DNA of 64,000 nucleotides. Origin: Anaerolineae bacterium (lineage in GTDB: Bacteria; Chloroflexota; Anaerolineae; Promineifilales; Promineifilaceae). The translations under genes and the position numbers were made by a program. Numbering within the stretch: the stretch's first letter is position 1; every line of letters begins with the position of its first letter. The stretch covers positions 1 through 64,000 of the forward strand of contig SLGK01000118.1 in NCBI GenBank assembly GCA_007123775.1, read 5' to 3'. Under the pieces are notes generated by a model, which was not told the origin of the DNA, did not search any database, and saw nothing but the letters and a program-made list of their open reading frames with translations. This document shows positions 58,785 to 64,000 of the stretch, piece after piece.

Positions 58785-59942
58785 ATGTCACAAGATAAGC
58801 AGGCTGCGGTGGCCCAATTTCGCATCGGAATCAACGCTCATCTGCTGGCAGGCGGCGACAATTACCGGCGTGCGGGCATCCATCAGTACATCTGGCAGGT
58901 GTTGCGCCATTTGCCTACGGCCGAGTTGGGGTTGCAGCCGATTGTGTACACCCGGCAGATAGCTTCTCTGGCTGACCGGCCGGGGCTGCTGTTGCGCCGA
59001 AGCCGCTGGCCGACGGAACGGCGGTTGGTGCGTATTGCCTGGGAGCAGTTGGCCTGGCCCTGGCTGGCGTGGCAGGATGACCTGGATTTGTGGCACAGCA
59101 TGGCTTTTGTTTTGCCGTTGCTTCGGCCGGTCCCGGCCATCGTCACCATTTATGATCTTAGCTTTATCTACACACCAGAAGCGTTTCCTGGCTGGCAACG
59201 GCTTTACCTGAGGTGGCAAACGGCCCACGCCTGCCGCCGGGCCGAGCGGATTATCACCATTTCTGAATCTGGCCGGCAGGATGTGGCCCGGCGCTTTGAG
59301 TTAGCCCCGGAGCGGATTGCGGTGGTCTATCCCGGTGTTGACCCCGCTTACCGGCCGCTGCCGCCAGATGCGGTGGACCGTTTTCGCCAGGAGCATGATC
59401 TGCCGCAGCGGTTCGTGTTGCACGTGGGCACGTTGCAGCCGCGCAAGAATATCCCGCTGCTGCTGGAAGCGTTCGCCCAATTGTTAGTGCCAGATGTGGA
59501 GTTGGTGCTGGTGGGCGGCAAAGGATGGTTGTTTGCGGAGATTTTTGCTAAGGTGGCGGCTTTGGGTTTACAAAACCGGGTGCGCTTTGCCGGTTACGTG
59601 CCGGATGAGATGTTGCCCTGGTGGTATAATGCGGCGTCGCTGCTGGTCTTCCCGTCGCTTTATGAGGGGTTTGGCCTGCCGGTGGTAGAGGCTATGGCCT
59701 GTGGCACGCCGGTAGTGGCGGCTAAAAGTTCTTCGATCCCGGAGGCGGGCGGTGAAGCCGCGCTCTATTTTGAGCCGAATGACGTGACCGGTCTCGGCGA
59801 GCAAATGGCTTTGGTGTTGAACAGCACGGCCGTTTCTGACCAGCTTCGTCACCAGGGGCCAATCCAGGCCCGACAATTTTCCTGGCAGAAGGCGGGGCGA
59901 GAAACGGCCGTTGCGTACCAAGCACTACTTAATCAACTATGA
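58785..59942 (+). CDS. glycosyltransferase family 4 (GT-B)
   Basis: FVLHVGTLQPRKNIPLLLEAF, PSLYEGFGLPVVEAMACGTPVV. Confidence 0.94.
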   Translation: MSQDKQAAVAQFRIGINAHLLAGGDNYRRAGIHQYIWQVLRHLPTAELGLQPIVYTRQIASLADRPGLLLRRSRWPTERRLVRIAWEQLAWPWLAWQDDLDLWHSMAFVLPLLRPVPAIVTIYDLSFIYTPEAFPGWQRLYLRWQTAHACRRAERIITISESGRQDVARRFELAPERIAVVYPGVDPAYRPLPPDAVDRFRQEHDLPQRFVLHVGTLQPRKNIPLLLEAFAQLLVPDVELVLVGGKGWLFAEIFAKVAALGLQNRVRFAGYVPDEMLPWWYNAASLLVFPSLYEGFGLPVVEAMACGTPVVAAKSSSIPEAGGEAALYFEPNDVTGLGEQMALVLNSTAVSDQLRHQGPIQARQFSWQKAGRETAVAYQALLNQL

Positions 59943-61354
59943 ACAGACGAACCGTTCGCTACGTTACGGTCGTTACCGACCTCATTCTCATTAACCTGGC
60001 GTTTGCCTTTTCTTACGTGGTACGCTATGAGTTTCAGTGGCTGCTGGAAACCGCATCCTTCGATCCCTACGAAAGTTATGTTGGGCAGCAGATATTGCTG
60101 ACGCTGCTGCTGGCAGGCGCATTCGCCCAAAACAAAGCGTGGACGCGACGGCGTGGCGAAGCCTGGATCGATGAAATGTCGCGCATTTCCTACGCCACGG
60201 CCGCGGGCATTGCCTTAATGATGGCCTTTACGTTCTTCTTTCGGCCGCTGGCGTTCTCCCGTTTACTCTTGGTTTGGGCACTCATCTTCATCATCCTCTT
60301 TATTGGCCTGGCTCGCTTACTGCGCCGCTGGCTGCTACAGCTTTTGTATCGCCGAGGCCGTTTTGTAGACCGGGCCTTGGTTGTTGGCTCTGGTGAAGCA
60401 GGGCGGGGCGTTATCCGCACGCTGCTGGCCCGGCCCGATTTAGGTTTTCAACCCATCGGCTATCTGGATGACGGTAGTCAGGAGAATAATATCGGTTCTG
60501 GTCGCGTACCCCATTTGGGCAGTTTCAACGAAATAGACTGCGTTCTCCAGGCAAATCAACAATTGCACACTGTGTTTATCGCCCTGCCCGGCGAAATGCA
60601 CGAACAGATAATGACCCTGCTGCAACAGTGCCAGAAGCGGGGTGTGCGGGCACAGGTAGTACCCGACCTGCTGCAGCTTAGCCTGAATCGAGTCGAGTTT
60701 AACAACATGGCGGGCATTCCCATGCTGAGCGGCCGTAATGTATCGTTGAGCCAGACCTCCCTGCTGCTAAAACGGGCTTTGGACCTGGTTATTGTTGTTT
60801 TGGGCGGTATACCCGCGCTTGTTGTGATGGGTCTGATTGCCCTGGCCATCAAGCTGGATTCGCCAGGGCCAGTTATCTACTCTGGTATGCGGGTGGGACC
60901 AAACGGCAAGTTGTTTCGGATGTACAAATTTCGTTCGATGGTAGAAGGAGCGGATTCGCAGAAGGAATTGTTGGCCCATCTCAACGAGGCCGATGGTCCT
61001 ATCTTCAAGATGAAGGATGATCCCCGCCTGACGCGCGTCGGCCGTTTCATCCGGCGCACCAGTCTGGATGAGCTGCCGCAGTTGTATAATGTGCTGCTGG
61101 GCAATATGAGCCTGGTAGGGCCGCGGCCGCCGCTACTGGAAGAGGTAGAGGATTATAAGCCGTGGCATCGGCAGCGGTTGGCCGTAATTGGGGGTATAAC
61201 GGGGTTGTGGCAGGTAAGCGGTCGTTCTGACCTGACGTTTGATGAGCTATGTCTGCTGGATATTTATTACATTGAGAACTGGTCGCTGATGCTGGACATT
61301 CGCATTTTGCTGCAAACCATTCCCCATTCGCTGTTTGGCCGAGGCGCGTATTGA
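59939..61354 (+). CDS. exopolysaccharide biosynthesis polyprenyl glycosylphosphotransferase
   Basis: YKFRSMVEGAD, FIRRTSLDELPQLYNVLLGNMSLVGPRPP. Confidence 0.95.
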   Translation: MNRRTVRYVTVVTDLILINLAFAFSYVVRYEFQWLLETASFDPYESYVGQQILLTLLLAGAFAQNKAWTRRRGEAWIDEMSRISYATAAGIALMMAFTFFFRPLAFSRLLLVWALIFIILFIGLARLLRRWLLQLLYRRGRFVDRALVVGSGEAGRGVIRTLLARPDLGFQPIGYLDDGSQENNIGSGRVPHLGSFNEIDCVLQANQQLHTVFIALPGEMHEQIMTLLQQCQKRGVRAQVVPDLLQLSLNRVEFNNMAGIPMLSGRNVSLSQTSLLLKRALDLVIVVLGGIPALVVMGLIALAIKLDSPGPVIYSGMRVGPNGKLFRMYKFRSMVEGADSQKELLAHLNEADGPIFKMKDDPRLTRVGRFIRRTSLDELPQLYNVLLGNMSLVGPRPPLLEEVEDYKPWHRQRLAVIGGITGLWQVSGRSDLTFDELCLLDIYYIENWSLMLDIRILLQTIPHSLFGRGAY

Positions 61355-61600
61355 GAAGTATGAAGTATGAATTATGAAGTATGCATTACGGGCAGGGTTC
61401 ACTGCTCTCTGGCAGCCAACTTTACAAATTTTGACGGAGGACCGAAGACGAAGAGCTTGCACTGAGCTTGTCGAAGTGACGGAATTTCTATCGGCCTATC
61501 GGCCCATCGCTTTTTCTGGCCATCGCTTTTCCTGGCCATCGCTTTTCCTGGCCATCGCTTTTCCTGGCCATTGGTCTTTCGTCCTCCGTCCTCGGTCAGT
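61351..61600. repeat. composite intergenic repeat: GAAGTAT heptamers, GACGGAG arms, CACTGAGCTTGTCGAAGTG element, 16-bp GGCCATCGCTTTTCCT tandem copies
   Basis: Direct reading of the sequence. Confidence 0.8.
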
Positions 61601-61631
61601 GTATTGTCAAGCTGACTTGAACCATACTTGC

Positions 61632-62042
61632 TTACTCTATTTCCGGGCTGGCGGGCTGGTCGATTTTGATGACCTCGCCGTGAATGTCAATGATGATACG
61701 CAGGCCAAACATGCCCAGCATATTGCGGGCCTGAAGGGGAATGCCCTGGGCAATTATCTGGTCCATGTCGATGTTACGTAACTGGGCGTCGATGGCCGCT
61801 TTGGTGAAGAGGTCGTCTTTGCCAATCATGTTGAGCATTTGCTCCACAGCGATCTCTTTGTTGGCTTCCAACTGCTGCAAAAAAAAGGAAAGGACCTGGC
61901 GGTCAACTATTTCGGCGTCGATATGGCGGCGAAAGCCGTCGTCGTCAACCACATATTGGGCGTCGCTGCCGATAACGGCCGTTTTGACCGCCCGTCCCAT
62001 TTCATCATAAACCAGTTCCGCAAACAACGCTTGCCGTGCCAT
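61632..62042 (-). CDS. conserved hypothetical protein
   Basis: MARQALFAELVYDEMGRAVKTAVIGSDAQYVVDDDGFRRHI; no recognised domain. Confidence 0.65.
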   Translation of the reverse strand: MARQALFAELVYDEMGRAVKTAVIGSDAQYVVDDDGFRRHIDAEIVDRQVLSFFLQQLEANKEIAVEQMLNMIGKDDLFTKAAIDAQLRNIDMDQIIAQGIPLQARNMLGMFGLRIIIDIHGEVIKIDQPASPEIE

Positions 62043-62329
62043 AGCTTTATTCCTCAACTCACAACTCACAATTCGTAGTTCGTAATTCGTAATACGTAAT
62101 TCAAGTATACTCAGGTTACGTATGGCAGGCTAAAACGGCCGTTTGACTCATCCATCACTCACAAAAACGGGGAAAACAGTGGCATTTGGGGTATTTTTGA
62201 GGTCATAATGGCGGCAATTGTGCAGCCATCAAGCCATTTGGTATAATTTAGCGATTTTAGCTTGAACGAGCAGCGGGTACGGCAAGACGAAGCTGGCAAA
62301 CCACTGCAAAGCAAATAAGGGACAATCTG

Positions 62330-63391
62330 TTGTTTAGACCATTAGACTGGCTGTTGGGCCTGTTTTCTTTGGACATAGGTATCGACCTGGGTACGGCCAA
62401 TACCCTGGTCTATATTCGTGATCGGGGCATCGTCATTAACGAGCCATCCTGGGTCGCTATCAACAAACGTTCGCGCCGGCCGCTGGCGATTGGGGCCGAA
62501 GCACGCGAAATGGTTGGCCGCACACCGAGCGATATTGTGGCCATACGGCCGTTGCGCGATGGCGTCATCTCCGAATTTGAAATCACCGAAGCCATGCTCG
62601 ACTACTTCATCAAAAAAGCCCACGAGCAAATGCTGGTTCCCTTTCCCCGCCCCCGCGTGGTTGTCGGCGTACCCAGCGGCGTCACCGAAGTCGAAAAACG
62701 AGCCGTCTACGACGCTACCATTTCCGCCGGGGCGCGTGAAGCTTATCTGATTGAAGAACCCATGGCCGCTGCTATCGGCTCCGGCCTGCCCATCATCGAA
62801 TCACGGGGCAGTATGATTGTCGATATTGGCGGCGGCACCACCGAAGTCGCCGTCTTTGCCATGGGCGGCATTGTGGTCAGCCGCTCTATCCGCGTAGCCG
62901 GCGACGAAATGGACGAAGACATCATCCAATACGCCCGCAGCAAATATAACCTGCTCATCGGCGAGCGTATGGCCGAGCGCATCAAAATCGGCATTGGCTC
63001 AGCCTTCCCCCTGCCCGAAGAACGCACCATGATTGTACGCGGCCGTAACCTGATCAACGGGTTGCCCCAGGCCGTCGAAATCAGCAGCATCGAGCTGCGC
63101 GAAGCTATGGCCCCTTCCGTTAACATCATCGTCGATACCGTGCGCGACGCCCTCGATGAAACCCCGCCCGAACTGGTGGCCGACCTGATGGAGGTTGGCA
63201 TTTGCCTGGCTGGCGGCGGTGCCCAAATTCAGGGTTTGGCTGAACGGATTGAAGATATGGTTAAAATGCGCGTGTGGGTAGCCGAAGATTCCATGACCTG
63301 TGTAGCGCGTGGCGCTGGCCGCGTCCTGGAAGACCTGGACAACTACGAGCGCGTTCTGGTTGGTCTCCATCGGGGGAGTACCCACCACTAA
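62330..63391 (+). CDS. mreB: rod shape-determining protein MreB
   Basis: SLDIGIDLGTANTLVYIRDRGIVINEPSWVAIN, EEPMAAAIGSGLPI, VDIGGGTTEVAVF. Confidence 0.97.
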   Translation: MFRPLDWLLGLFSLDIGIDLGTANTLVYIRDRGIVINEPSWVAINKRSRRPLAIGAEAREMVGRTPSDIVAIRPLRDGVISEFEITEAMLDYFIKKAHEQMLVPFPRPRVVVGVPSGVTEVEKRAVYDATISAGAREAYLIEEPMAAAIGSGLPIIESRGSMIVDIGGGTTEVAVFAMGGIVVSRSIRVAGDEMDEDIIQYARSKYNLLIGERMAERIKIGIGSAFPLPEERTMIVRGRNLINGLPQAVEISSIELREAMAPSVNIIVDTVRDALDETPPELVADLMEVGICLAGGGAQIQGLAERIEDMVKMRVWVAEDSMTCVARGAGRVLEDLDNYERVLVGLHRGSTHH

Positions 63392-63398
63392 ACCAGTG

Positions 63399-63456
63399 AA
63401 TCGTATTCAGTATTCGGTATTCGGTTTTACGCACTACGGAATACGCACAACGTGTA
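63399..63456. repeat. heptamer (GTATTCG/ACTACGG) tract between mreB and mreC
   Basis: gtattcagtattcggtattcggttttacgcactacggaatacgcac. Confidence 0.7.
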
Positions 63457-63459
63457 ACC

Positions 63460-64000
63460 ATGCGTGACGCACCAAGACGAATTAGCTGGGCTGCCTTTCT
63501 CATCTTCATGGGGGTTGCCCTGCTGCTGAGTATTCTCGACAGTACTGGCAATTTGGGCAGGACGCTGGATTTTATCCGCAACCCTATCACCGTTGTCATG
63601 GATTGGACCGCCGGCCGGGCCGATACCCTGGCCGGTGCGCTGGAAGGGCCGCGTGATGTGCAAGAGGCCCGTGCCGAAATTGCCCGCCTGCAAGCCGAAC
63701 TGGATGCCGCCACTCTCCAAATTGAACAGTACCAAAACATGGAAAGCGACTATCGGCTCATGTTAGAGCTGTTCAACCACGCCCGCCAGACCCCCGACTT
63801 CCAACGAGTTACAGCCAACGTTATCGGCCGTGACACCAACGCCTCTTTACGCAGCATTATTATTGACCGGGGTCTGGAAGACGGTATCCGCGTGGGCATG
63901 GCGGTAGAAGGATCGCGTGGCCTGGTGGGGCGTGTCTACCGCGCTTCTAACCGGTCGGCTCAGGTTATCCTGATTACCGACACCAGCAACAGCATTCCAG
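63460..64000 (+). CDS. mreC: rod shape-determining protein MreC (truncated by window end)
   Basis: Single N-terminal TM, coiled coil EARAEIARLQAELDA, VIGRDTNASLRSIIIDRGLEDGIRVGMAVEGSRGLVGRV. Confidence 0.93.
   Translation, partial: MRDAPRRISWAAFLIFMGVALLLSILDSTGNLGRTLDFIRNPITVVMDWTAGRADTLAGALEGPRDVQEARAEIARLQAELDAATLQIEQYQNMESDYRLMLELFNHARQTPDFQRVTANVIGRDTNASLRSIIIDRGLEDGIRVGMAVEGSRGLVGRVYRASNRSAQVILITDTSNSIP

Overview
A 64 kb chromosomal window from a GC-rich bacterium. Gene content and style suggest the Chloroflexota, probably Anaerolineae/Caldilineae-like, but this is inference from protein style and not a computed taxonomy. Most of it is housekeeping and cell-envelope genes: thrS with a T-box leader, tyrS, mutL, murJ, mreB/mreC, mtaB, a Lon-like protease, MoxR + CoxE/VWA, two LCP proteins, sugar transferases, two S8 proteases, and LysM and SdrD_B-like surface proteins. 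The signals that ordinary annotation does not explain are: (1) a massively iterated palindrome ACGGCCGT (often AACGGCCGTT), seen about 95 times by manual scan, in all codon frames, in the T-box leader and in conserved protein motifs; this is a HIP1-like genome-wide signal; (2) a compact minus-strand operon encoding a Tag-like DNA glycosylase, a candidate PD-(D/E)XK nuclease and a circularly permuted C5-cytosine methyltransferase; (3) three exact-period 67-bp tandem units, each with two 9-bp-stem hairpins, immediately upstream of a small uncharacterised gene; (4) roughly 20 tracts of degenerate heptamer repeats, often as inverted arms, some absorbed into coding sequence as 7-residue peptide repeats; (5) a subtilase with a YIWTGG hexapeptide repeat tail; (6) a di-haem peroxidase fused to a parallel beta-helix; (7) a histidine kinase-like protein with Pro in place of the phospho-acceptor His. 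No CRISPR array, tRNA, rRNA or clear prophage was seen.
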